From NCBI RefSeq assembly GCF_000281065.1, contig NZ_AKKK01000006.1, positions 124,001 through 188,000 of the forward strand: a stretch of 64,000 nucleotides of DNA, read 5' to 3'. Positions 49,227 through 57,096 of the stretch are shown one piece after another. Under the pieces are notes generated by a model. That model ran no database searches. It had not been told where the DNA came from and saw nothing but the letters and a program-made list of their open reading frames with translations. Position numbers and translations under genes: made by a program. Origin of the DNA: Arthrobacter sp. M2012083. Its GTDB lineage: Bacteria > Actinomycetota > Actinomycetes > Actinomycetales > Micrococcaceae. Position 1 is the first letter of the stretch. Each line of letters starts with the position of its first letter.

Positions 49227-50099
49227 TCACAGGATGCTCGCCAAGCGCGTGCACTCTTCCCAGAGGCGCTTCCGCGCGGCAGGATCAGAGCCCATGCCCG
49301 GCGTCGGCAGTTCCTTGCGTTTGCCCCAGAGCTTTCCGGACACCGCGGCAGTCTCCGGCGCGGTGGCCAGCCAGACGGGCGTATCGGCAGCCTTCTCAGC
49401 AGTCGCGCCGAAGGTGTTCGTCATCCAGCGGAAAGGTCCGCCAACGTCCTGTAGCAGCGCAGTGTGCTTTATGAGGCCCGGGTGCACGGCGTTCACCACA
49501 ACGTTGGATCCGCGAAGGCGCTCCGCGAGTTCCTGCGTCAACAGGACCCGGCCGAGCATTGTTGGGGGAGTGGCGCGCAGGTAACTGTAACTGCCCTTGG
49601 CGGTTTGTAGATCGTCGAAGTCGATCTTGGTGGTGGATGGGCCTCCCGAATACTTGGAAGCGATATTAACGATCCGCGAAGTCCGGCCCCCGTCCGCGCC
49701 AGCGCCGCGTTTAAGCGCGTCCAAGAGCAGATTCGTCAGTAGGAAGTAGCTCATCACATTGGTGGCGAACGTGAGTTCAAGCCCATCCGGAGTCACGTGA
49801 CGCTCCTTGCGGAAGACTCCAGCCGCGTTGACCAGGACGTCCAGCTCGTCCTGGCGCGAAAGCATCTCGTCCACTGCCCAACGGATTGAGCCCTGGCTTG
49901 AGAGGTCGCAAGCGAGCGGTTCGAGAACCGCGTTCGGTTCTTTGGTGCGGATATCGCGGATGGCATCTTCTGCCCGGGCTGTGGAACGTCCAACCACGAC
50001 GACGGACGCTCCCTCGCGTGCAAGTGCAGTGGCAATGGCCTTACCAAGGCCGCCTGTCGCGCCGGTCACGAGCGCTGTTCGTCCATGCATCGAAGGCAT
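49227..50099 (-). CDS. SDR family protein lacking the catalytic Tyr and Lys
   Basis: 290 residues, of the retinol-dehydrogenase-like SDR branch. The cofactor motif TGATGGLGKAIA, VNAAG and the Ser region IVNIASKYSGG are present. At the usual YxxxK position (AYGQSKLxNVLFTxEL in relatives) this protein reads ATPPTMLGRVLLTQEL, so the Tyr and Lys are replaced by Thr and Met. The alignment is unambiguous because flanking residues match. It probably binds NAD(P) but cannot do standard SDR catalysis. Convergent with the APC permease. Confidence 0.75.
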   Translation of the reverse strand: MPSMHGRTALVTGATGGLGKAIATALAREGASVVVVGRSTARAEDAIRDIRTKEPNAVLEPLACDLSSQGSIRWAVDEMLSRQDELDVLVNAAGVFRKERHVTPDGLELTFATNVMSYFLLTNLLLDALKRGAGADGGRTSRIVNIASKYSGGPSTTKIDFDDLQTAKGSYSYLRATPPTMLGRVLLTQELAERLRGSNVVVNAVHPGLIKHTALLQDVGGPFRWMTNTFGATAEKAADTPVWLATAPETAAVSGKLWGKRKELPTPGMGSDPAARKRLWEECTRLASIL

Positions 50100-50155
50100 A
50101 GCTTGATCACAGCACTTCCTGGCACATTTGGCGAGGCATTTGGGCCCAGGATTTC

Positions 50156-50530
50156 CTAGTTCTTGGGTGCCTTTGCCTTGGGCGTCTTAGGTGCTTTGGG
50201 CGGCAGCTCCGCCACATGGGCGAATGCCCGGGCCACCCAAGGCTCTGCCTGTGCGGGATCATCGTTCCACGCTTCGGGCAAGCCGATATACCCGCCCATC
50301 GGGCGTTCCGCGGGGCCGAAGGGTTGAGTTACTTCTTCCGCCTCCAGCGCGGCCTTGTCAGTCTCGGACAGGCGGATGCCGATGGTGGGGCCGAACAAGC
50401 CGGCGAACATGTTGCCGTTCACGAAGGCGCCCAAGTTGCCGAACATCGGTTTGACGACGACATCCGGATGATCAGGGAGCACAGAGCGGAAGCGTTCCTT
50501 GTCGGCCTCTGAGGGTTTGGGCATCTGCAT
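50156..50530 (-). CDS. TfoX/Sxy N-terminal domain protein
   Basis: 124 residues. The core matches the TfoX N-domain: VVVKPMFGNLGAFVNGNMFAGLFGPTIGIRLSE and PMGGYIGLPEA, with a Lys/Pro/Ala-rich tail (PKAPKTPKAKAPKN). In proteobacteria TfoX regulates competence; stand-alone N-domain proteins in actinobacteria have no assigned function. GGGAGGA precedes the ATG at 50530. Confidence 0.85.
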   Translation of the reverse strand: MQMPKPSEADKERFRSVLPDHPDVVVKPMFGNLGAFVNGNMFAGLFGPTIGIRLSETDKAALEAEEVTQPFGPAERPMGGYIGLPEAWNDDPAQAEPWVARAFAHVAELPPKAPKTPKAKAPKN

Positions 50531-50793
50531 GGGAGTTCCTCCCGGATAAGTGGCGGCGTGACTTGCCTGAAGCATACGACGCCGATGAGTCGCCATCCAG
50601 AGGGTTAGGAGCAGCCAATACGGTCCCTCGGGGCACTCTCAAGACCTTCAATGCGAACGTCCTCTGGCAGGGGCGGGGTCTATCTCAAATGGATAAATTT
50701 CAGAAGAAGTTTGTCCAGCGCTTCCCATCTCCCCAAATCTCTGTAGACTAGACGGTGTTGTTGTGTTTGGCATTTGGTAGTTCAGGCAGTCCC

Positions 50794-50879
50794 CACGATC
50801 CTTCCGGATCGTGACCTTCTGAAGTAACGGTGGAGAACACCCCACACCCGGAGACCCGAAAGTCGGGACAATCTCCACC
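50794..50879 (+). promoter_or_regulatory. Structured cspA 5' leader with mutually exclusive pairings
   Basis: CACGATCC/GGATCGTG (50794-50801/50806-50813) forms a tight 8-bp hairpin. Downstream, TCTCCACC (50872-50879) can pair with GGTGGAGA (50829-50836, 8 bp) or, through TCTCC, with GGAGA (50850-50854) around the inner CCCGA/TCGGG stem (50855-50867). These exclude each other. The TAAGGA ribosome binding site (50885-50890) lies just after. Long structured leaders are typical of cold-shock mRNAs. Confidence 0.5.
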
Positions 50880-50898
50880 TTCAGTAAGGACTGAAAAA

Positions 50899-51102
50899 AT
50901 GGCTACAGGTACCGTGAAATGGTTCAACTCCGAAAAGGGCTTCGGCTTCATCTCTCCTGAAGATGGCAGCCAGGACGTTTTCGCTCACTACTCTGCGATC
51001 AACTCCTCGGGCTACCGCTCCCTCGAAGAGAACCAGAAGGTTTCCTTCGACGTCGAGCAGGGCCCCAAGGGTCCCCAGGCAGTAAACATCCAGGCTATCT
51101 AG
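50899..51102 (+). CDS. cspA: Cold-shock protein, CspA family
   Basis: 67 residues, the standard size. RNP1-like [11 protein letters not shown] and RNP2-like VFAHYSAI motifs are intact, as are the surface aromatic residues ([12 protein letters not shown]). The ATG at 50899 is decided by TAAGGA 9 nt upstream and by homology; the frame is open further upstream into the leader. Single-stranded nucleic-acid chaperone. Followed by a strong terminator. Confidence 0.95.
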   Translation: MATGTVKWFNSEKGFGFISPEDGSQDVFAHYSAINSSGYRSLEENQKVSFDVEQGPKGPQAVNIQAI

Positions 51103-51121
51103 TCTTCGGATAACTCAAGAG

Positions 51122-51152
51122 CGGGGCCGGTCATTGACCGGCCCCGTTTTTT
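51122..51152 (+). terminator. Rho-independent terminator of cspA
   Basis: CGGGGCCGGTCA (51122-51133) and TGACCGGCCCCG (51135-51146) pair over the stem, followed by six T residues (51147-51152). A textbook intrinsic terminator 19 nt after the stop. Confidence 0.95.
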
Positions 51153-51327
51153 GTCTGCCCTCATGTAGAAGATATCTTCTAGTACCTCTTGTGCCGATAG
51201 AACATATATCCACATAGCGAATTACACCCGTGTAATTCCCTTCCAGCTCTCCGTAACGTGGGAAGCAGTCCACCCGCAGAGCTGAAGGAGCATCCTCATG
51301 GATCGCCCAATATTCGAACAGCCGCAC

Positions 51328-51441
51328 CACCTAGACGCGTCGCGCCAGCACCTATTTTTGCCCAAATCACCACCTAGACGGCCCAAAACCGGTCTGTGCA
51401 AGGCCGTATTGCCACCTAGTCCCGTTTTCAAGATCTAGCCT
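51328..51441 (+). promoter_or_regulatory. Four-motif CACCTA array and leaderless promoter of the LuxR/LAL gene
   Basis: CACCTA occurs at 51328, 51349, 51371 and 51413 (spacings 21, 22 and 42), all on the + strand and on the same DNA face. The last copy occupies the -35 position: 17 bp later comes TAGCCT (51436-51441), and the GTG at 51447 begins 5 nt after that, so the mRNA is predicted leaderless. A matching array lies at 55545-55636 on the other strand. Upstream (51204-51296) there is also a GAATTACAC/GTGTAATTC dyad and an AGCTCT/AGAGCT hairpin. Confidence 0.7.
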
Positions 51442-51446
51442 GCGAA

Positions 51447-54050
51447 GTGAGCCTCATGACGGGCACCCACAAAAACAGAAGGCTAGGTCGCGTGTTCGAT
51501 TCAGAGGTTCAGCGAATCCTCGACTTTGTTGCCCGCGGCATCGGTGTGAGGGTTGTTGGCGCCCCTGGCAGCGGGAAGACGTCGGTGGTACGCAACGTCA
51601 TGAGCAATCTGGAGAAGACCGGAGTTTCCGTGCACTTCATCAGTGGACTCCGTACACACCGCACTATTCCGTACTCGGCCATCAAGGGGCTCGGTCTGGA
51701 AATGAGGCCTGGCCGCAGCGGTGTCTTCGATATCGCTGATGTGTTCTCGAGCCAGCTGGCCAAAGCCGGCAAACACCTGCTGGTTGTTGACGATCTCCAC
51801 CTCGTGGACAGTGAGTCCCTGGCAGTACTGGAGGCCGTCCGGCGGAGATCCGATTGTCCAATGGTGGCCACGGCCCCGGAAACATGGGCTTTCTCCAGGG
51901 GGCAGCTGGCCGTCCTCAACAACGGTAGGGAGGCGCACCTGCAACTGGATCCGCTCCACTACGAGCAGGTCCACCTTCTCATCGCCCAGGTTCTTGGTGC
52001 CCCGGCAGACGCAGACACGACTGCCCGCATCCTCACCAAGTCCGCCGGCAACCCGCGGCTCATCGTGCGGATCGCAGAGACCGCCTCGCTGAGCAACCTG
52101 CTGGTCATGAAAGACAAGCAATGGTGTATGACTGCCGACACTCTATGGAACGAACACCTTCGCGGCACACTTGAGGCTCTCCTGGCTGAACTGAATGCCG
52201 AGGAGTTCACGGCGCTGCACATCATGGCGATTCTCGGTACCGCACGGGTTGATGTTCTCCACAAAGTCATCCAGCCCGATGCCTTGGAAGGCCTGGAGCG
52301 CAGGGGATTCCTGTCCGTTCTGGCAGACCACCACAATGGCTCAATAGCGGCTATTAGTCCGCCCGTCATCGCTGACTACTTCCGAGGAAACAAGAAGCTC
52401 CGGGACCGCAAACTGCTGCGCAGCAAGATCGCTGGCGTCCTTGAAGCTGCCCCTCAGATGGCCCCCGAGGAGCACACCACGGCGGACTGCCTCTCCCGCG
52501 TGCTTTCATCTCTCCGTCTGGAGAAGGGCGACGAGGACGCTATAACGTCCAGGCACTTCCACGACCACAACGCGGACCGCGAACGCATCCGCTTCGAACG
52601 ATGGCAAACCAACAAGTCAGCGGCCAACGCAGCAGCGCTCCTCCGCATCTACTGGGGTGCTCCCGTGAATGTGGCGCGTGCCAGTCTTGTCTGCGCTGAG
52701 ACAACAGACTCCGACGCCGACCCCAGGGACCGCTTGCTGGTCACCATCACCGAGGCCATGCTTGCGATCCAGACGGGCCGCGGGCCAAGTGCCGCCGTCG
52801 ACATCCTCCAAAGATTCGCCGGGGACAATCCGCAGCTGGTATCTGAAGTAGAGAACGCCGTTCTGTTTATCAGTGCTTCCCACGGCAGGGTTCCAGCCGG
52901 ATCCGCTAAGGAGCCAAGTGTTCTTGGGGGTCAAGGATCGGGAATGGGGACGTTGGTCCATGGGTTGCTGGAGCTGTACCGCTTCAAACCAGCTGCAGCT
53001 TTGGAGGCCGTTGAGGGTGAAGGAGACGATGATGCTTTTTCCCATCTCCGGCCGTTCATACAAGGCTTCGCCCTCTTCGCCGCTGGACGCGTGGAGGAGT
53101 CGTTGGTCTTCGCCTTGGATTGGCGGGCAGAAGCCCGCAAGAATCTGGACCAATTCGGCGTCGTCACCAGCAGCTATGTGGCCGCACACGGCCTGCTCTA
53201 CCGAGGACACTTTGAAGAGGCCGAGTACCTCATGAGCAGCGTCTTTGCGATGGGGCGTCCGGGCTTCGTGGTGGACTCGCTCTACGACGCGATGCTCAGA
53301 TTGGCTGGGCTCCGGCACGCGACAACTGCCATATTGCCGACGCTTTCCATAGCCGCCCAGGCGCGGACGGAGGCGCCGGACGTTGGTCCAATACCCGGCA
53401 TCGGCAAGGGAGCGTACGAGCTCATCGCCCATAACAACGCCCAACCTTCTGTGTTCGACCGCAAAGCCGCCAAACTCATCAGGCGGCAGCTGAAGAGCGG
53501 TTACGTCCTTGAAGCCATGATGACTGCGCTGCTTTGTACGTGCCTTTGCCCGGGCAGGCCCGTTTTGGATCTGCTGCAGAAGATCCTGCGGGAGAGCGGC
53601 CTCACGGTCCATGACCAGCTCGTTGCCATCGCGACCGCGGTGGTTGAAGGCGACCACAAGCTGTTGGGGCTTCTCCTCAAGCACTATGAACCTGACGTCG
53701 ACACGTACCAAGTGGGCATGCTGCTCCGAGGAGCTCTCAAGCGCCACGTCATAGACGGTGACGCCGCAGCAGCTGACGCCCTGGCTCAGGCTTCTTCCAT
53801 CTTCGCCGTCCGCTTCCCATCGGCCAACGAGCAGCTCTCCTTTAATTCCTTCAGGACCACACCGTTGACCGAAAGAGAGATCGAGATCGCCGTACTAGCC
53901 GGGCATCGCACTAACGTGGAAATCGCGGAGCACCTCGGCATCAGCGCGAGGACTGTTGAGAACCACATCTCCAACGCGTTGCGGAAGACTGGTGCAACAT
54001 CCCGCAATAGTCTTTTCATGCTCGTGGGGAATTCACTTCCGCCGCGCTGA
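51447..54050 (+). CDS. Large LuxR-family (LAL/STAND-type) transcriptional activator
   Basis: 867 residues. N-terminal AAA/NACHT-like ATPase: Walker A GAPGSGKTSV (residues 38-47), Walker B LLVVDDLHLVD (about 110-120), sensor-like RILTKSAGNPRLIVR near 200. The middle (about 300-790) is helical and TPR-like without clear repeats. The C-terminal LuxR HTH (about 808-862) is PLTEREIEIAVLAGHRTNVEIAEHLGISARTVENHISNAL. Such proteins need ATP and usually a bound ligand to activate. The GTG at 51447 is the predicted first codon of a leaderless mRNA. Its promoter carries a CACCTA array that is probably its own binding site. Inducer unknown. Confidence 0.85.
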   Translation: MSLMTGTHKNRRLGRVFDSEVQRILDFVARGIGVRVVGAPGSGKTSVVRNVMSNLEKTGVSVHFISGLRTHRTIPYSAIKGLGLEMRPGRSGVFDIADVFSSQLAKAGKHLLVVDDLHLVDSESLAVLEAVRRRSDCPMVATAPETWAFSRGQLAVLNNGREAHLQLDPLHYEQVHLLIAQVLGAPADADTTARILTKSAGNPRLIVRIAETASLSNLLVMKDKQWCMTADTLWNEHLRGTLEALLAELNAEEFTALHIMAILGTARVDVLHKVIQPDALEGLERRGFLSVLADHHNGSIAAISPPVIADYFRGNKKLRDRKLLRSKIAGVLEAAPQMAPEEHTTADCLSRVLSSLRLEKGDEDAITSRHFHDHNADRERIRFERWQTNKSAANAAALLRIYWGAPVNVARASLVCAETTDSDADPRDRLLVTITEAMLAIQTGRGPSAAVDILQRFAGDNPQLVSEVENAVLFISASHGRVPAGSAKEPSVLGGQGSGMGTLVHGLLELYRFKPAAALEAVEGEGDDDAFSHLRPFIQGFALFAAGRVEESLVFALDWRAEARKNLDQFGVVTSSYVAAHGLLYRGHFEEAEYLMSSVFAMGRPGFVVDSLYDAMLRLAGLRHATTAILPTLSIAAQARTEAPDVGPIPGIGKGAYELIAHNNAQPSVFDRKAAKLIRRQLKSGYVLEAMMTALLCTCLCPGRPVLDLLQKILRESGLTVHDQLVAIATAVVEGDHKLLGLLLKHYEPDVDTYQVGMLLRGALKRHVIDGDAAAADALAQASSIFAVRFPSANEQLSFNSFRTTPLTEREIEIAVLAGHRTNVEIAEHLGISARTVENHISNALRKTGATSRNSLFMLVGNSLPPR

Positions 54051-54132
54051 GCCGGGATAGGCTGGATTCACCTCCAATCACCGGCCTCTCACGCTCCGCG
54101 CTGAGCCCGGTTCCTCAGTGTGAAGGGTGTCC

Positions 54133-55395
54133 GTGAGCAACTCCCCGGCTTTGGCCCGCCGACTCGGCACGTTCGATGCTTCGCTTATTGGTCTGGGATC
54201 AATGATCGGCGCGGGAGTCTTCGCGGCCTTCACCCCAGCCGCTGCAGCTGCAGGATCAGGGCTGTTGATCGGATTGGTAGTGGCGGCCTTCGTTGCCTTC
54301 TGCAACGCAACCTCGTCCGCCCAACTAGCTGCGGCCTACCCAACGTCCGGCGGTACCTATATCTACGGTCGGGAGCGGCTCGGCCCTTGGTCCGGGTTCC
54401 TGGCAGGGTGGGGATTCGTCATAGGCAAAACGGCGAGTGCCGCTGCCATGGCGATGACCTTCGCGGCCTATGCCGCACCGCCTGGTTGGGAACGCCCGGT
54501 GGCGATTGCCGCCGTCGTGATTTTGACCGCTGTGAACTATCACGGGGTGACCCGCACAGCCGGGCTAACGCGAGTGCTGGTGGTCGCCGTACTTGCTGCC
54601 CTGACGATTGCTGTCGCAGCGGTCTGGGGTGGCTCGGGTCCTGACTTTGGCGGCTTTATGGGGGAGGGGCTGCTGGCTCATGGCTGGTACGGCATCCTGC
54701 AATCTGCGGGCCTGCTGTTCTTCGCGTTTGCAGGGTACGCAAGGATCGCGACGATGGGTGAGGAAGTGCGCGAGCCCAAGCGCACCATCCCCCGGGCGAT
54801 CAGTATTGCCTTGGGGATCACCATCGTCATCTACGCCGCGATAGCGGTTACTTTGCTGGCGGCGCTCGGCCCCGAAGGAGTGGCCGCCACGCCGACACCC
54901 TTGGCCGATTCGGTGAGCGCCGGCACCTTTGCCTGGGCTTCCCCGGTGGTCAGAGTCGGTGCCGCCGTTGCGTCTCTGGGGGCGTTGTTGGCACTCGTCG
55001 CAGGACTTGGCCGGACCAGCCTGGCCATGGCGCGCGAACACGATCTGCCGCACTGGCTCTCCGCTGTGCATCCGCGCTACAAGGTCCCGCATCGTGCCGA
55101 AACCGCGCTGGCTGTAGTGGTCTGCCTGATCATCGCCGTGGCTGATCTTCGAGGGGCAATCGGCTTCTCGTCATTCGGAGTGCTGCTCTACTACTTGGTT
55201 GCCAACATAGCCGCTTACACTCAGCCGCCGGAAGACCGCCGCTACCCGAAGTTCCTTCAGGTGGCCGGAGCTGTTGCATGCGTGGTTCTTGTTGCCACCC
55301 TTCCGCCTGTGTCCGCCGGATTGGGTGTGCTGATGTTCGCAGTGGGCATCGTGTACCGCTTGGTTCGTTTGCGTATTGATCGTCCTGCCGGCTGA
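54133..55395 (+). CDS. APC family amino-acid permease
   Basis: About 420 residues, 12 spans. The first span motif SLIGLGSMIGAGVFAAF, the segment AAYPTSGGTYIYGRERLGPWSGFLAGW, and FAFAGYARIATMGEEVREPKRTIPRAI are typical of the APC superfamily. GAAGG at 54122-54126 favours the GTG at 54133 over that at 54127. It follows the LuxR gene by 82 nt on the same strand, and a leftward transcript predicted from 55516 ends just past its 3' end. Substrate not evident. Confidence 0.85.
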   Translation: MSNSPALARRLGTFDASLIGLGSMIGAGVFAAFTPAAAAAGSGLLIGLVVAAFVAFCNATSSAQLAAAYPTSGGTYIYGRERLGPWSGFLAGWGFVIGKTASAAAMAMTFAAYAAPPGWERPVAIAAVVILTAVNYHGVTRTAGLTRVLVVAVLAALTIAVAAVWGGSGPDFGGFMGEGLLAHGWYGILQSAGLLFFAFAGYARIATMGEEVREPKRTIPRAISIALGITIVIYAAIAVTLLAALGPEGVAATPTPLADSVSAGTFAWASPVVRVGAAVASLGALLALVAGLGRTSLAMAREHDLPHWLSAVHPRYKVPHRAETALAVVVCLIIAVADLRGAIGFSSFGVLLYYLVANIAAYTQPPEDRRYPKFLQVAGAVACVVLVATLPPVSAGLGVLMFAVGIVYRLVRLRIDRPAG

Positions 55396-55404
55396 TGTCC
55401 CGGC

Positions 55405-55516
55405 TGGGCACGGCCCCACCTGGGGGTAGTCGGGTGGAGCCGTGCCGCAGTGCCTCCTTTGCGTGGAGCGAGTGGGTAACCCGCCGGACACCGGGAATCC
55501 CGCCCCGAGAGGCACA
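55405..55516 (-). ncRNA. Candidate small structured RNA (about 110 nt) driven by the second CACCTA array
   Basis: The -10 box TAGTCT (55527-55522, minus strand) predicts a start near 55516. The RNA would open with GUGCCUC (55515-55509), which pairs perfectly with GAGGCAC (55456-55450), enclosing several short GC hairpins; the second strand overlaps a perfect Shine-Dalgarno-like AAAGGAGG (55460-55453) with no start codon after it. A 3' hairpin GGCACGGC/GCCGUGCC (55446-55407) could end the RNA, though without a U-run. Alternatively, a leaderless GTG frame from 55515 (114 codons, antisense to the permease end) is translated; its composition does not look protein-like. Untested. Confidence 0.45.
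55407..55446. terminator. Hairpin after the APC permease gene, possibly bidirectional
   Basis: GGCACGGC (55407-55414) and GCCGTGCC (55439-55446) pair, with additional CCACC/GGTGG pairing inside. It lies 11 nt after the permease stop and at the predicted 3' end of the leftward RNA. No T-run on either side. Confidence 0.5.
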
Positions 55517-55521
55517 AAAAG

Positions 55522-55636
55522 AGACTATGGCCAGCAATGGCTTCTAGGTGTTCGAATCCTCAAACTAGGTGGTGGGGAGACCTATATTTGGGGGAAAATT
55601 CACCAAAAATAGGTGCTGAGTGACAGCGTCTAGGTG
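55522..55636 (-). promoter_or_regulatory. Second four-motif CACCTA array with matching promoter, minus strand
   Basis: Read on the minus strand, CACCTA starts at 55636, 55615, 55571 and 55550 (spacings 21, 44 and 21). Exactly 17 bp after the last copy lies TAGTCT (55527-55522), and a GTG follows 6 nt later (55515). The two distal motifs and flanking bases (CACCTAGACGC, then CAGCACCTATTTTTG) are the same as in the array before the LuxR gene. The first motif overlaps the stop codon of the membrane-protein gene at 55630. Confidence 0.7.
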
Positions 55637-56043
55637 TTGGCCCGCCGTCGAGCGTTCCTGCGTTCCACAGACTCCATGTAGGTGATGATGCTCGCGATAG
55701 TCAGAGCTACCGAGCAAACAACTGCCAGTGCGGTGGACGCTTCCTGGAACGGAACCACCACCAGGGGGCTGAGCATCATTGCATTGCCAAAGCCGGATGC
55801 AGCGAAGAGTCCTGCTTTAAGTAGCAGGCAGGTGAGCGGTTCGGCAATCAAGATCGCTACGGGTGCCACCACGCCCAGAGCCATTGTGAGAACGACAGCC
55901 GTGGTCCGCAAATCTGCAGGATCAAGGATTGCCAGGCCTTCTGGAGGGGGCGCCGTTCCCAGCAGGGTGGCCGACACCGCCGAGCAAACAGCTATGACGC
56001 ACGTGATGATGCGAAGCGCCGCCGGGTAAAAGTGCGTGATCAC
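55630..56043 (-). CDS. Hypothetical four-span membrane protein
   Basis: 137 residues with four hydrophobic segments (about 6-28, 45-70, 70-95, 100-120) and a basic C-terminal tail (ERRNARRRANT). No family recognised. The GTG at 56043 has AAGGA at 7-nt spacing; a TTG 6 nt upstream is too close to it. The stop codon TAG is part of the first CACCTAG motif of the downstream array, so its transcript would run into that promoter region. Confidence 0.6.
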   Translation of the reverse strand: MITHFYPAALRIITCVIAVCSAVSATLLGTAPPPEGLAILDPADLRTTAVVLTMALGVVAPVAILIAEPLTCLLLKAGLFAASGFGNAMMLSPLVVVPFQEASTALAVVCSVALTIASIITYMESVERRNARRRANT

Positions 56044-56246
56044 TGGCAAGTCCTTGTCGTTGTAGGTTCAACCCCCGTCCGTAGTGGTAGTAGTCCGAAC
56101 CAAGGACATATGACGCGAAACCCCTTCTTCGCGCTGAGAGAATCACGAAGATTTGGGGAACCCCCCCACGACATCGAGCGAAACCTGCACACGTTGGAGC
56201 TGTGGGTGGCCGCAGCTTCTGAGGCTGCGGCCACCCAAACTGCCGG

Positions 56247-57002
56247 TTACCTCTCGCAGCCGATCCCATCATTGTCATTGCCGTCAAGCTGGTAGATATC
56301 CGTACCGATCACAGTTACGGGACCCTTCACGTAAGCCGGACCGTTGCCGCTGCCACCCGCGCAGTCAACGTCCGATGCAATGGGTACGCAGGCTCCCGCA
56401 TAGTTTGGGTCGCAACCGCTCTGGGCAGGAGGGGCAGGCGGAACTACTTTCGGCTGGACTTGGGCTGCAGCGGCGTCCGCAGCTGCTTTATCGACAGCCG
56501 CCTTATCAGCCGCGGCTTGAATGGCTGCCGCCGCATCGGCGGCAGCCTTGTCGGCCGCCGCTTTATCAGCCGCAGCTTTGTCCGCCGCCGCCTTGTCTGC
56601 AGCCGCTTGGTCGGCCGCAGCCTTCTCAGCAGCTGCCTTTGCCGCCGCTTCCGCACTGCGCTGATCGGACAGTTTCTTGGCGCTCGCAGAGTCCAACCAC
56701 GTCATTTTGCCAGCCTGGTCGATGGCGCAAACATAGGTCTCGCCAGCGGAAGTCTGAGTGGCCTTCTCAGCTGTGCACGCCGTGCCAGCGACCTTGCTGG
56801 GTGTTGGAGAAGGTGTTGTGGAAGGAGTTACCTTCGTACTGTTTACAGAGCTGGCGCTCGAGGGCGCTCCCGGAGCGCACGCTGTGGCCGCAACCAGCAG
56901 CGACGTCATGGCCACCAGCCCCAGTGCTTTTCGCCCTTGCGACCACGGAGAGTTGCTTCGGAAATGCCAGTTTTTGGTCATGCGAATAGAACGCTTTTTC
57001 AA
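56247..57002 (-). CDS. Excalibur-domain lipoprotein with long KAAAD repeat stalk
   Basis: 251 residues. Signal peptide with lipobox VAATACAPG (Cys about 42). A Ser/Thr/Pro-rich stretch follows, then about 75 residues of AADKAAADKAA-type pentad repeats, probably a long helical or coiled stalk. The C-terminus is an excalibur calcium-binding motif: DCAGGSGNGPAYVKGPV...YQLDGNDNDGIGCE, with the DxDxDG calcium loop and Cys pair. The start is a TTG at 57002 with AGGGGG upstream; the ATG at 56981 is an alternative. A surface protein, presumably cell-wall associated. Confidence 0.85.
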   Translation of the reverse strand: MKKRSIRMTKNWHFRSNSPWSQGRKALGLVAMTSLLVAATACAPGAPSSASSVNSTKVTPSTTPSPTPSKVAGTACTAEKATQTSAGETYVCAIDQAGKMTWLDSASAKKLSDQRSAEAAAKAAAEKAAADQAAADKAAADKAAADKAAADKAAADAAAAIQAAADKAAVDKAAADAAAAQVQPKVVPPAPPAQSGCDPNYAGACVPIASDVDCAGGSGNGPAYVKGPVTVIGTDIYQLDGNDNDGIGCER

Positions 57003-57096
57003 TGTATTGCCCCCTTGTAGACGCGCCGATGCGATGGCGCGTCCAGTGACCCTAACACCGTGCCGAACAGAAAAGGGAGGCGGAGTTGTCTATGAC

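Noticed and set aside
55171..55515. 114-codon leaderless GTG frame antisense to the APC permease end
   Set aside because: It starts at the predicted transcript start, but two thirds overlap a well-supported permease gene in antisense and the composition (Cys/His/Thr/Arg-rich, no core) is unlike a protein. Kept only as an alternative to the RNA.
55550..55559. GTTCGAATCC, which looks like a tRNA T-loop
   Set aside because: No acceptor, D or anticodon stems can be formed around it, and no CCA or matching 5' end. It falls between two CACCTA motifs by chance.
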